Source: Odontocerum albicorne (taxonomy: Eukaryota > Arthropoda > Insecta > Trichoptera > Odontoceridae). Taken from it: DNA of 64,000 nucleotides. The stretch is from contig OX463845.1 of the NCBI GenBank assembly GCA_949825065.1, forward strand, positions 28,209,315-28,273,314. Reading direction: 5' to 3'. The notes under the pieces are model-generated. The model was not told where the DNA came from. It was given only the letters and a program-made list of their open reading frames with translations, and searched no databases. This document shows, piece by piece, positions 11,686 through 23,469 of this stretch (position 1 is its first letter; each line of letters begins with the position of its first letter). A program made the position numbers and the translations under genes.

Positions 11686-12650
11686 TTTTCATTTATTGTT
11701 GTTTTAAAAGTACACAGGTACTTGAAACCAGTGAAGAAAATATTCCATACTAACACGAAATGCCAGATATTTGTATTTGTTTTGTTGGATTTAAGATTGT
11801 CAGACGCTTTATTATTTACAGATTGTATTTTGCCTTATTCTTCGAGTAAACTGTTAAATGTAACAAATAACTTCAAAATATTCTCGACTCAACGTGGGAC
11901 CGATCTATCGGCCTCATCGGCTTAGATTATCTCAGTGGAAAAAGTTAAAGAGGCATTATTTAACTCAAAATATTCCAAGTCCTTAACTCTCATACGATTC
12001 ATATAAGTTCGTATCATAATCCCTCTTTCCCTTGATAATTGTATTTTGTTTAAATTTGTGTTACGTTTTTTAAATATTGTTTTCATTTATCAGGTTCATG
12101 GATACCTATGATAATTATGAAATAAAACCTGGTTAATTGAAAAAAAATAGCTTAAAAGCAATAAATCCGCGAGATGTGCTTGCATAAAAGTGCTGAATAA
12201 ACTAAATATGTTATATACCTATTGGTATACTTCTAAACTCTTTTAATTTTGGTATTTTACTAGAAAACTATTACAATGATACTAAATAAAGCTATTATCA
12301 TATGGTTATAAATTTTACTAAAGGGCAGTATATTTTTCCAAGCAATTCACTTAATTGAACAAAAGTATTACTGACTATATAAAGATATTATTTGCTTCAA
12401 CCCATTTTATTTACTGCTGACAAGAGTTCATTATTACTAGCACTTATCTTTTTGTTATGTTGTTCTGTAGATAAAAGTTATTTTATTGGACATGAGGAAA
12501 AAAATAAACATTTTTTGATGATTTAATTAAATAATGGTAATTAGATAATACATTAAATCCTAAAAAAATCTTTTAACACATAACTATAAAAGTGTTGTAT
12601 TCATTTGTACGTTAACCCTTCAACATATTGGAATTAGTGACCTAACCCTA
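11686..12650. other. AT-rich stretch, no gene seen
   Basis: Short frames at 11,722-11,925 have no recognisable content. No inverted or tandem structure was noticed. Confidence 0.45.
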
Positions 12651-12774
12651 TTGAAAAGTGCGTTCTTCGGTTCTATTAAGATCAAGATTTCGAGTTCAGA
12701 ACCACTGGAGTAAGCACGGACTTAGTGGTTCATCATCTCATCTGTTTGGAATATTACCCCGTACTTGAGGAGAC

Positions 12775-12870
12775 AGCAACATTCGCACACGTTTATCATG
12801 TGCGATGGGAATTGATCCCGAAACCCCCGGTGTTATTTAAGCATCTTATCAACTTGGCCATGGATGTCGT
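12775..12870 (-). mobile_element. SINE-1 head fragment
   Basis: Read on the minus strand it gives gccaagttgataagatgct, then gggggtttcgggatcaatt, the box A and box B of the family. Confidence 0.65.
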
Positions 12871-13019
12871 TAATTATTCAAGTATATTTGACGTACGTTA
12901 GTCTCACGTCTCCACAACCCAGAAACTTCATGGAATCTTACAACGTTTCAGCGTAGTCGAGGTCTTCCGATACTTTTTCAAATTCCGACATTTTATTGTA
13001 TGCTGTACAACCTGGTTTA

Positions 13020-13200
13020 TTTTAATGTGACAATCTCTCCTAATGAACTAAAAAGATGTAAAAGTTCTTAAGTAAAAACCAGGCAAGAACCCTGTTAAAA
13101 AAATGCAAATGAACAAGAATGGAATCCGTAAACGTTGGTTTAGAAATTAGGTGTCTTATCTACTAGGCGTCTTCCATCTGGGTGTCCATAAAAGGTACTT
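13020..13200. mobile_element. Two SINE-1 fragments in opposite orientation
   Basis: At 13,025-13,100 the minus strand carries the SINE-1 body and tail (complement of caatctctcctaatgaacta and ttcttaagtaaaaaccagg). At 13,145-13,190 the plus strand carries the head (gtcttatctactaggcgtc, cttccatctgggtgtcc). Confidence 0.6.
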
Positions 13201-13244
13201 TTTGAATCTTGTATCTCCTGGATTATATAGACATATCTTGTTCC

Positions 13245-14222
13245 CGTCATTCTCTAAGATTTCATACTCGTATAAGTCAGTATATTCGATTTTTATGTTT
13301 CAAAATATATGATCTTGCGTTTCTGGTAACAAATTTAAGGATTAAGTTTAATTCACTCAATTACCTCACGTATGTCCCCATTTAAGAAAATATAATTAAA
13401 AGTGTATAAAAATTGAACATCTTTTTCAAGTGTTTCCATTTTAAACTTTTTTTATTTAACAAAAGGACCCTCAATATGAAGATAAAAAAGGTTTTCGATT
13501 TCTGTGTTATCCAAACGATTGTGTTTTGTTTTTTTTTTGACGCGATGACAATATTCACAATAAACGAATTATCACCCGCTATACACACTGAAAAAAAAAC
13601 GGGAAAAATGTTTGTTTAATTTGAATACAAAAGTATTTAAAATAGGTAGATGGATATATTTGGCATCGCATCGTCGCTGTGTGATTTTGCCGCATTTGTA
13701 TTATGTTTTCCCTTCATTCTATAAGTATTATTCCCTTCATTCTTTAAGATTTCATACTCGTATGTATAAAAATCTTTTTTTAACAGTGATGAATCTTCGC
13801 ATAGGAAAAATAAAGTCAGTATATCCGATTTTTATGTTTCAAAATATATGATCTTGCGTTTCTGGTAACAAACTTAAGGACTATGTTTGATTCACTCAAT
13901 TACCTCATGTATGCCCCCATTTAAGCAAATATAATTAAAAGGGTATAAAAATTGAACATCTTTTTCAAGTGTTTCTATTTAAAACTTTTTTAATTTAACG
14001 AAAGGACCCTCAATATGAAGATAAAAAAAGGTTTTCGATTTCTGTGTTTTTTTTTGACGCGATGACAATATTCACAATAAATGAATTTTCACCCGCTATA
14101 AACACTGAAAAAAAAAATGAGAAAAATGTTTGTTTAATTTGAATACAAAAGTATTTAAAATAGGTAGATGGGCATCGCATCGTCGCTGTGTGATTTTGCC
14201 GCATTTGATTATGTTTTTTTTT
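13245..14222 (+). repeat. ~0.5-kb direct segmental duplication
   Basis: The left copy (about 13,245-13,710) and right copy (about 13,738-14,222) share, in order, agatttcatactcgta, gtcagtatat, atgatcttgcgtttctgg, gaacatctttttcaagtg, caatatgaagataaaaaa, gacgcgatgacaatattcac and gcatcgcatcgtcgctgtg. Identity is around 90-95% by eye. The right copy has a ~50-bp extra block near 13,765-13,815, and the left has small extra blocks near 13,510 and 13,650. A microrepeat cccttcattct lies at the junction. No gene is evident; the overlapping short frames on both strands are shadows. Confidence 0.85.
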
Positions 14223-15340
14223 GTCCAGAATGAGTGTGTTTTATGGTTTGTGTATTTTTATAAGGCCACTTGTTTATGCACGGCAGCGAGCAGAATGCAA
14301 GAACAAACAAACAACAAGCAATGGAAACAGCCACAATAATAATGGTTCAAATAGAGTATCGACTCTTCGCTCCGTAAAATGAAAATGCAGAGGTGCAACT
14401 GAATACTCAGATACCCAATGGGGAGCACGCGTAGCAATAATATTGACCGTTATTGAGGTTTTGATTCTCGCGAAAGAAGAATTATGTATATGGTATAGAT
14501 TATCAACTGGCCATTATGAATTGATCGTGGGTAATGCAAAAAATTGTTTTTCTGGAGACGTGAAAACTATTACAGAGTTTTTTCTCTGTTCCAAACGATT
14601 ATTAAAATGTCTTCTTACGTGCTAGATTTGTGGCAAATATTATTTATTTTTATTTTAAGCATTTTTTAAATATTTTATTTGACTGACTTTTTTTGAGACT
14701 TTTGACTTCTTGAAGTTTTATGTTTTGTTCACTTATTATAAGATTCAGAGATATCTGTAAATTGGGAAGTAGGCATGTATAATTTTATTGTTTTTTTAAC
14801 TGATGTTTTGTTTATGATTAGTTTATTTATTTTTAACGACCAAAGTCATTATAAAATATAAAACCAAACTATTCACAAAAAAAAACATGAAGAAAAAAAT
14901 AAAAACGAAAACCAACAATCTAATGAACTTAAATACATATCAAAAGTGAACATCTACATCTAAAATTAAAAACATCAAAACTTAATAAACAGTTAATCAA
15001 AAATGTGAAAACAAAAAAATATGTGATAACATATATGCTGCTAGTCAAATAACCTAAAATAAAAGAATGCGTTTTTTTAGTAAGAATAACTTTAAATGAA
15101 TCGTAAGCTGAAAAGAAGTATAAACAATTAGTATTGATATATCTGAACATTATGCGATTTCAGCTTCCCTTGAAGCAAATCAAAAGTGTCCACATTCATC
15201 GTGTTCCCCAATCTGTGCAATCGCGCAGGGGGCAAGAAAATTCATATTTAGTGGTGTGAATCACCTCCCTGAAGAGCATATTAACACGAAACAGTTTGTT
15301 TGAAACATTGAGTAACTATTTTTGATATTATTTCTTCACA
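14223..15340. other. AT-rich stretch, no gene seen
   Basis: No gene or clear element. A slightly CAG/CAA-rich patch at 14,280-14,340 has no long open frame. Confidence 0.45.
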
Positions 15341-15344
15341 GACA

Positions 15345-15584
15345 ATCTGATTGTCCAGGAATTCCCATAGGAGTACTACATCAAACATCTCTCTTCTGAA
15401 GAGATGTTTGGTTAGGAGATTTGCGAATAAATTCATATTTCCGTTCTTTTATTTCACTGTTCATTTCAAAAACCATGAATTATATTTTTTAACACTCTTT
15501 CGGCAGTTTGCACGTGCACATCAAAGTACGGTAACTACAGGGCTGAGGAGTATTTCAATATATGGCGAACAAGGGACCTATATA
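15345..15584 (+). repeat. Dispersed repeat family Y, copy 1 (interrupted)
   Basis: It aligns with 19,690-19,985. Shared blocks are cagacaatctgattgt / cagacacggtgattgt, taggagtactacatcaaac, ctgaagag, gcgaata, and gcgaacaagggacctat at the right. The repeat resumes after the composite mariner at 18,939-18,985 with gagtgatgtcacac, matching gtgctgtcacac in copy 2. It contains a local hairpin aacatctc...gagatgtt. The family is unknown to me. Confidence 0.75.
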
Positions 15585-15637
15585 CCACCTTGATCAAAAA
15601 GTTTTAGAACTTTATTCATAAAATCGAAAATACAAGT

Positions 15638-16694
15638 TTATTCATCAAAATCGATATGATCCCTTTCAAAAAACTCTCCATCGACCGCAATGCACTTACG
15701 CCAGCGCTTAATCCAATCCTCGAAACATCGCTGGTACTCAATTTTCGGTATGTCCATTAGAGGCGTTTTCGATTTTTTCACGACATCCCTACGGGTGCTG
15801 TAACGCGTTCTGCGAAGCGGTTTTTTAAGTCGGTTGAACAGGAAAAAGTTGCAGGGCCAGATCAGGTGAATTCAAAGGCTGCTGGATAGTATTCATGTTG
15901 TTTTTGGTCAAAAACTCACGGATAAGGATCGCATTGTGCGACGGTGCGTTATCGTGGTGCAAAATCCACGAGTTGTTTGCCCACAAATCCGGTCTTTTTC
16001 GGCGAATTGCTTCACGCAAATGTCTCATAACACCCAAATAATACTTTTTGTTGACTGTCTGTTTTTCTGGCAAGAATTCATGATGCACAATACCGTTGTA
16101 GTTCATGAAAACCGTGAGTATCGCCTTCTTTATTGAGTGAAAACGACGTGGGTTTTTCGGTGCACGCCATTCACTCGCTTGATGTCTGGATTGCGAGTCA
16201 TACTCATAAATCCACGTTTCGTCTCCAGTGATGATCCGTTTGATAAATGTTGGGTCGGATTCGGCCTTGGAAATAATGTGTTTCGCGATTTCAACGCGGT
16301 CCTTGTTTTGCATGAAATTGAGGTCTTTCGGCACCAATTTTGCAGTGACATGTCTAAGGCCCAAATCACTAACCAAAATGTCTTGAGCAGATCCATAAGC
16401 GATGTTCGAGTCCTCTGCTAGCTCTCTGATGGTCAATTTGCGGTTTTTGGCCAACATTTCTTTGATTTTATCGATGTTTTCATCGGTTTTCGACGTCGAC
16501 GGCCTGCCACTGCGTTTGTCATCCTCCATCGACTCATGACTACTTCTGAAGCGTTCGTGCCACCGAAAAACGTTTGATCTCGAAAGAGTATCGTTGCCGA
16601 AACACTTCTCCAACATTTCTTAGGTCTGCGGACCGTTAAATCCGTTTTTCACACAAAATTTTATGCAAATTCGTTGATGCACAGTTGATGCCAT
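15638..16694 (-). pseudogene. Mariner transposase pseudogene, vertumnana-like
   Basis: The start is ATG at 16,694 (MASTVHQRICIKFCVKNGF). Codon 25 is a stop where related proteins have tyrosine (...PQT-stop-EML). The frame then stays open through the DNA-binding half and the catalytic motifs ITGDETWIYEY (first D) and WILHHDNAPSH (second D). Just after SPDLA a base is lost, so the rest (FFLFNRLKK to FERDHIDFDE, ending 15,638) is out of frame. The third catalytic position reads AAC (Asn) instead of Asp. Stop, frameshift and Asp-to-Asn make it dead. Subfamily assignment rests on remembered similarity and is tentative. Confidence 0.9.
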
Positions 16695-17190
16695 TTTCAA
16701 ACTTGTAAAAAATCGAAAACACGCACAAAGGTAGATGTACTTAGTACAGCGTAACTTTTACAAATGTCAAGCTATGACGCTGAAATTTGGAGGGAAGTGT
16801 CAATGACAGAGGTGGTAGAGTGAATTTCACGATAGTTTGCACTGCTAGTCTAGGATGACCATATTTGAATTTATTTTGTAGTATATTATTATATATTTTT
16901 AAATATTGTCTCTCTGGTATTTTCTATTCCAATAAAATACTTACCATAATAATAATAACATATCAGATTGAGGTATGTACCTAATGACAATAATGAAATC
17001 AATGGTCAATGTAAAATCATATTATTTATTTAATAGGCAAATTACGCAACCCTAATAAATACAAAGACCAATTAATCGTCGCTTGAATTGATATTTATTA
17101 AAAATGGATTAGATCAGTAATACTGTCCCCAGCTACTTCATTTTCCCAGTATTTGAATTCCGTTTCCTGTACATGCCGGCAAACATTATT

Positions 17191-18669
17191 TCACTCGTCG
17201 CTCGAAATTAAAGAAACCTTCTCTTTGACCAACCTTTCGACAGAACTCAACGTCATATCAGTGTTTCTCGAGCCCACATATCTCTTGATAGAAGCCCAAA
17301 CCGTTTCTATTGGGTTGATATCTGGATGGTAGGGTGGAAGCCGTAAAACATCATGTCCATTATTCTGAAATAACCTATCGATGGCGTATTCCTTGAATAC
17401 ACTTTTGTGTCTTAAGATTAACCGATATAATTCTGGCTTAATCATTTCACTTGAAAAAGGGATGCTCCTCTGAGTCAGCCATTGAATCATATTGGCCTTC
17501 GTGGAATTTGATGTTGGTGAAGGATTCATTATTTTATTATGGTATGAAGCGTTATAAATTACCACTACGGATCTCGGTTCTAAGTTGGAAATAAGTTTTT
17601 CCGTAAGCCCTTTCTGATAATTGTTGTAGTTCATGTCATCATGGTAGTCTCCGTTTTTTTGTGAGTTTTGTATATGAGTAGACCATTAGGTTTGAAACCT
17701 TTTTCACTTCCAGCATGTACAATAATGAAACGGGATCCCTATGAAATGGGCTTTCGAAGTCCCTCTTCAGATTCATCCATGCTCTCGATGACACGTGGCT
17801 AGTATAACCATATGTTATGTTTCATCCGTGTACACGATCCTTCTACCTGCTTCTCGGTATTGTTTGACTACTCTTAAATATGATATTCTTTTACCATAAA
17901 TACTATGTCTGGTTTTTCCCTCAAAATATTTAAATTGTCTCGCGTTGCATGCCAGCGAAATCTATTTTTTTATAATTCTTCTCAGGGTTGACTCAGATCC
18001 ATTAAAACTAATTGATTCTTGCAACATGGGAAATCATTTTGGGATTGTAGGCAACATTTTTTATTTAATGTGAAACTCATAACATATATACACCTCCTTA
18101 TTACACATTTATTAACTGTTTACAGATACTTTGTTTTGTCGATTTTTTGTTTTTTTTTGAGACCTAATGGCATCTTCTTTTCCGTTTTTGTTAAAGGAAT
18201 ATGTTATCGTTTTGATAGTTCTTGGCAATACCCCCGTTGCCATCGAAATTTCGTTAATAAGAATCATTTTCTGAAAAAAAGGAAAAAAATATTATTAAAA
18301 CTTCTTGATAAAAAATGTTCGTACACAAAAACATATTTCGTACACAATAACTATTTCATATAGCCAAAAATTATTATTATATATCTAATATGGCATACAT
18401 TAATATGATTGCTAGCTAAACTGATATTATATTACTGTCTATTTAATTCATTATCTTTTAAAAATAAATTAAACTAAACTTTTTTATTGTATTAGGTATT
18501 TAAAAATATTGTAAAATGTTTAACTACTCCTAAGAATAAATAAAAATCATGAATATTTACCTATTCACTAGTTTCCCGTCATTTCTTGATAATTAAAAAC
18601 ATTAAAAACCACTTCTTTAGTCTGTCCACACAATGTTCTTCCTTTTCCTAACTTCCTAACTTCAGACAT
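17191..18669 (-). pseudogene. DDE transposase pseudogene, Tc1/mariner superfamily, DD82E-like
   Basis: The N-terminal piece begins MSEVRKLGKGRTLCGQTKE at 18,669. A helix-turn-helix piece follows near 18,200-18,290 (SMATGVLPRTIKTI), then STLRRIIKKI near 17,990. The first catalytic Asp is in IVYTDET (Asp codon 17,824-17,826). The C-terminal 147-codon frame (17,191-17,634) has VVVIYNASYHN, where related proteins have VVMDNASYH, so the second Asp is now Tyr. The third acidic residue is Glu in PDINPIETVWA. I count 82 residues between the Asp position and this Glu, far longer than the 34-41 of ordinary mariner/Tc1. Homologues of this style occur in aphids and other insects from memory. Multiple frameshifts: non-functional. 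Confidence 0.8.
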
Positions 18670-19139
18670 TATGGTCACCGTATTTTTCGTCAAATAAACA
18701 CTGCGCGAGCACGCTTCAAACATCAGTTCATACTGACGGAACGCATCAACCAACCACGGCAAAGATATTTACTAATACACTGACACGTTTTGTATATTAC
18801 GCACTGAACTTGTCAATGTGTTAAAAAATGAAAACTCTCATGACACTCACTATAACCTAGCAAAAAAAAAGAATTCCAATCGGGTAACTGACAGCGCCAC
18901 ACGGTGGCCGGTCCTTAAACTTTTTGATCAAGGTGGTAATGTTCTGAGTGATGTCACACTCATTAACGTCTGAAAGCTATCATATATGTATTAATTATCT
19001 TCTTCTTCATAGTAGACATCTCAAACTTGGAGCCCCACCTATGTCCTTACTCACCGGTTCTGGGCAATGTTGAATGCAGCGCTTAAAGAATATCCTTTTT
19101 ACTCCTTTATTTCATCCGCCTTTTTCATACGACACCTAC

Positions 19140-19360
19140 TTCTTGTTTATCTTCTCTCACCTGTCCCTGTAATCATCAGCTTCTCCAGATTTTTTTTTAG
19201 TAATATCCAATTTTTATACGATAAAGACGTTGGTTCGTCTTGCAGTCCACTGGATAAGGAGCATCCGTCTCCATCACAACATCTACAATACAGATATCTA
19301 ATACGTGTTTTTCTTTTTTTCTCATTATCCATGTTTCCACTCCCTACAGTGCTATGAATG
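19140..19360 (-). pseudogene. Non-LTR retrotransposon tail fragment
   Basis: Minus-strand pieces read ARRTNVFIV and KLDITKKNLEKLMITG-like text in alternate frames, similar to the better copy at 28,127-28,410. At 19,330-19,355 a GVETW-like remnant corresponds to YGSETW. It is strongly decayed. The open frames at 19,067-19,608 are by-products. Sequence back to about 19,010 may belong to the same element. Confidence 0.5.
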
Positions 19361-19689
19361 ATTTTGGTTCTTATAAGTATAGTTCATAACTTTGTCAGTC
19401 TTATAATAGTAAATTTTCCCATTCTACTTCGTCTTCGGATCTCTGCTTCACATCCTTTGTTCTTCGAAATAAGAGCCCTCAGAATAACAAACTCGTTCAC
19501 GTTCACTCGTTCATCAAAGTCTCGACTCGGTGCACGATAAGGAATTTTGTTTATTTCTAGTTCTAGTTCCATCTTATTCTTTATATAGCTATCTAAAGTA
19601 TCCGTCAACTAATGAAAGTTTCCATGCGTTTGGTTAGCCTTTCAACCCTCCAGAAAAAGTAAAGTTCAAACGATAAATAATCGTATTTA

Positions 19690-19985
19690 TGCAGACACGG
19701 TGATTGTTCAAGACTTTCCGTAGGAGTATCACATCAAACATAACTCTCTCCCCTGAAGAGTGTTCTGTGATATGCGAATAGGTTCATAATCACTATCATG
19801 TTTTTCGATGATAATTTTGAAAGCCATTTATTTTAAAAAGAGTTTCTGACTCGTTCCACACCTCGCAGAAGCACAATATAGTGTAGTGACTACACAACTA
19901 AGGAATTATCCAATATACTGCGAACAAGGGACCTATGTATATCATATCGTTAGTGCTGTCACACTGGAAAACTTCTTTGTGTTTT
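19690..19985 (+). repeat. Dispersed repeat family Y, copy 2 (uninterrupted)
   Basis: This is the partner of 15,345-15,584 plus 18,939-18,985. It runs through gggacctatgtatatc directly into gtgctgtcacac without the mariner, so it represents the empty target state. Confidence 0.75.
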
Positions 19986-21090
19986 TAAAATAAATCTGAG
20001 CATTTGAAGAACTCACATTTCTCATATCGCATATTTTAATAAATTATGCAACATGAGTTAAGGCAACAGTAATTGCAATCTAGAAATGCTTAAGTGTTTA
20101 ACATACTTGTATCCTAAACGGCCAATGAAGGTGCGCCCAGAGATCTTAATACTGAGAATTATTTGTGAAATTCGAACAAGTGAATAATTTTGTATTATTA
20201 AAGCAGCTAAGATACTGGAAAATATGCATTATTATTGTCATTTTTCTCGTCATTATTATAAAATTATAAGATACCATATTGATTTCCCCCAGGGGGTGTT
20301 CTGGCGTACATTGTTACGCCACTGAATCGGAGCCCATTATTTGTAAGCCAGCTCCAGATGGGGGTAGATACGACGTCCCGCAGGGCTTTTAATGAAAGGT
20401 AAACTCTACGTTTATTTACCAGAGATATTTATGCTCGATGTGTTTCCAGTTTTGTATGTCTGTAAACAAAGACGCATTTTGTCACGTAGCTTGCCATATT
20501 TTTTCTGAGATGGAAATCTTGGCGACTTCGTAAAATTGTTTTAACTTTTTGAAATGCGTTCATAAATTCATCGGAATGAATGAAATAACTAGGTATTCAA
20601 AATAATTAAAAACCTGTTATTACATTTTGAGGGTTTAAATAGTTCATTGCTAATTTTTGTAATCCCGGGGCTGCTTAACTTACTTGGCCGCATAGGTTAA
20701 ACAAATGGTCCTTATTTGTTTTAGGTATTAATTTCTGTATTAGCTTATAATCGTCAAATTAACTTAAAAACGAACTGTGGCAGTTTTCAAAGTCTCCTCC
20801 TTGACTTAATTTTTCTGTTAGTCGATTGACTCTGCGACCTACTTAATAGTTTGTCGTTTTTCTTTCTATTTTTGGGTTCAATTTATGACGATTCCCCAAA
20901 ATTACGGTTTCCAACCTAGTTGAAAAAGTTCGCGGCGATGCAATTTTATTCACGATTATTATCACCATCATGAAATTTGAGTGATGTATCTACCATAGTA
21001 GATCTAATCTTAAACTTGAGAGATATTAAGAGAGAGAGAAAAAAAAGAAAATATATCATATAATACAATACGTGTCATTCGTACGGTATA
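19986..21090. other. AT-rich stretch, no gene seen
   Basis: A slightly GC-richer patch at 20,285-20,400 (ccccagggggtgttctgg, gacgtcccgcagggc) has no long open frame and matches nothing I know. A ga-rich run lies at 21,028-21,045. Confidence 0.45.
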
Positions 21091-21094
21091 AAAA

Positions 21095-21315
21095 ATCACA
21101 ATACGACAGAAAAAATCTCAGAGATAGGGCTAGAAACTCTCACATCCGACAAATTTGCAACACAGAAGATATACTTAGTCAGATTGAGCAGGAAGAGAAG
21201 GCGGTACTAGCGTGACCATGTGGATAGGATGAGCAGTGACAGAATCCCGTACATAACGGCACACGACATTTTTGCGGGAAAACCGCATGCCACGAAAACC
21301 GTCTAAAAAGTAAAG
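21095..21315 (+). pseudogene. Non-LTR retrotransposon tail, RDRARN/DHVDRM type
   Basis: The frame reads LRDRARNSHIRQICNTEDI. After a frameshift it reads RDHVDRMSSDRIPYI and then AGKPHATKTV. This is the pattern RDRIRNTxIRExCxVxD and WRDHVDRMxxDRLxKI seen after the RT domain of a second insect LINE lineage. It ends with a stop near 21,306. Confidence 0.75.
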
Positions 21316-21917
21316 GGACAACTGGTGCTTTGCTTTCCAAGAAAGGTTTTCGCAACATAATATATCTAAGATGTATACATCAAGTAGAAAAAAAATACTT
21401 CTTACTTCAACGACTGCTTTTTTTAATCTCGTTTGAAGTATATCCTTTTACCAAATAATTCTCGGATATTAATGCAAAACGTTCTTCTTTCCTCTGATGC
21501 ACTAATTTGTGAAAATCTCAATTCATTTTCAAAGAAACTCTCTAAAAGAGAGAAGCTCTGAAGAAATTATGAGCACCTCAAAAGAAAAAGACCCGCGAGA
21601 GGAGAGTATTATATTTCTCGAGATTTTTTCTAATTTATAACCGCTTCTCGCTTCTACTGGTATAATACTAGAGCACAGTCGAGGCATAGATACTTAAATG
21701 TAGTTTGTTTTGTATTTCGTGAGTAATTTGCCGAGAATTTTTAAACTCTATTGTGGTACGTAATCAAATCATCTCATTCTGTTTCTTCTTTTATATTTGC
21801 TATTTGGTAGGTATTCCTTTTGACAAGTTGAATATAATTTTTAATTTAGGTTTAAATATAACAAAAGAATTTTGTTCATAATATAATTCGTTTTTTTTTA
21901 TAAAGCAAAGTGACAAT

Positions 21918-22290
21918 CTCCGTCACCTAGTTGGTAAGACACTTGACTTCCACTGAGAGATTTCTGGTTCCGTTTTCGATGGTTCCTAAAATAAATTAGA
22001 AAGGGTCTAGTTTGGTCTACTAGAGCTCGTCTTGTTACATCACTCACATGTGCAAGTTTTGCTGTCTGTTTATTTGTGCTGCTGTTGGCAACACTCATGC
22101 GGGTAGTGTTACCAACACGAGTTCCGTACTAACTCGACTGCATCAATGCCCTAAGTCTCGATTACTGAAGTTGAAGACAATATTATCACTCCGCCTTGCT
22201 CTTCAATATTTCCGAATAACCAATTCGGATATATTGAAAGGTACCACGAAAAAAGAAATTATTCAAGTATTTTATTCTACTGGAATTGTT
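21918..22290 (+). mobile_element. SINE-1-type head with hairpin-tailed body
   Basis: The head gtcacctagttggtaagacac and tctggttccgttttcgatgg keep box A but a weakened box B. The body (ctcgtcttgttacatcactc, ggcaacactcatgcgg) ends in ttcaatatttccgaat, aacc, then attcggatatattgaa, an almost perfect 16-bp hairpin. The 22,048-22,293 frame is a by-product. Confidence 0.7.
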
Positions 22291-23465
22291 TAAATTCTAA
22301 TAAACTTTTGGAATTAAAATCTATATTTTCCTTTTTCTAGAAGAACAATCCAGCTTTTCTTTAACATGTTCAGTTATATTAATATTTTTATCATTAAACC
22401 AAAACATAAGATACACTCTTCTTAGCTTTGTATGACGATATTTATATTTAAATGTTTCATAATGTCAAATTTTTACTACTTTTGGTACAGAATTAGTTTT
22501 TACTATTTTTACACAAGTTGAATATATTTTACGATACAAGGAATTCTTTCATTAAACAATTTAAGATTAAAAAAAACTGATACTTAAAGGTTTAAAAGTT
22601 AACATTATAAATTAGTACATGTCAAAATACATAAATACTCGTATAACAGTCTTGAAATATTGTTTATGTTTACGATAGATGTTTAGATTGAAAGAAAAAT
22701 AAAAAAAGCTCACTTATAAAGAATTAAAACTGAATATACGGTCAACACTGTTTCCTATAATTTAATAACTGAAAACACATAAAACATCGTTCAAGTATTT
22801 TATTAATGGAATACTCACGAAAATACCATGTCTAATATTAAAAATTAGTTGAAAAAAAATCGATGAAACTCGAACATGTTCAGTAGAGATATCATTAACG
22901 GTCAACTGATTCGTTGTTCATCCAACACATGAATGCATTTAGTGGAAATGCAACCTTAAAATTAATATCTGCGAAAACGTATCTGTTTCTAATAATACAC
23001 ATGTGGTAGATGCAAAGCGTAACGACTGCATCCGACCAGTAATATTGCTTCATTCAGTCGCGGGACCTGGACGATATTGACAATTGGTTTTATGGTAACC
23101 GAATTATCATTGCTACTGAATCGGGTGCATCCTCCAACAGATGCACCAAAATGAACTGTAGATAGAAATAGTGGCATATTTTATATTTTAAGTAAAATGT
23201 AAAACTTGATTTTATGAACTGATATTTTTCTACAGCGTCGCTTAGTGCCCAATATTTAACCAATCTTGTTTTCACACTTACAACCTTTCGGAAAAACATT
23301 TTCTATGAAATATATTGATTTATTAATGTTGTCTCCCTATAAGCTTTGGGTTCGATTTACAACGGTAAAAAATAAAACATTTTCTCCCGTTTACTTGAAA
23401 TATGTCTGTATTGTATTACGCTTTTCCTGTATAAAATCCAGTCTGGAGAGTAAATAGTTATGCGA
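22291..23465. other. AT-rich stretch, no gene seen
   Basis: A less AT-rich patch at 22,990-23,165 has short minus-strand frames (LVHLLEDAPDSVAMII). I could not place them in any family. Confidence 0.4.
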
Positions 23466-23469
23466 TAAT

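Larger units (their letters stand above)
15585..18936 (-). mobile_element. Composite mariner element (vertumnana-like) with nested insert
   Basis: Terminal inverted repeats ccaccttgatcaaaaagttt (15,585) and its complement ending at 18,936 are flanked by TA on both sides. At 3.35 kb the element is about 2 kb longer than a normal mariner. The excess lies upstream of the mariner transposase and contains a second, unrelated transposase pseudogene (17,191-18,669). One edge of the insert may be at about 16,855, where TA is followed by ggatgaccatatttg. I could not find the matching other end, so the inner boundaries are unresolved. Confidence 0.85.

Noticed and set aside
18019..18363. 114-codon plus-strand frame
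   Set aside because: Antisense to the decayed DD82E-type transposase; AT-rich codons only.
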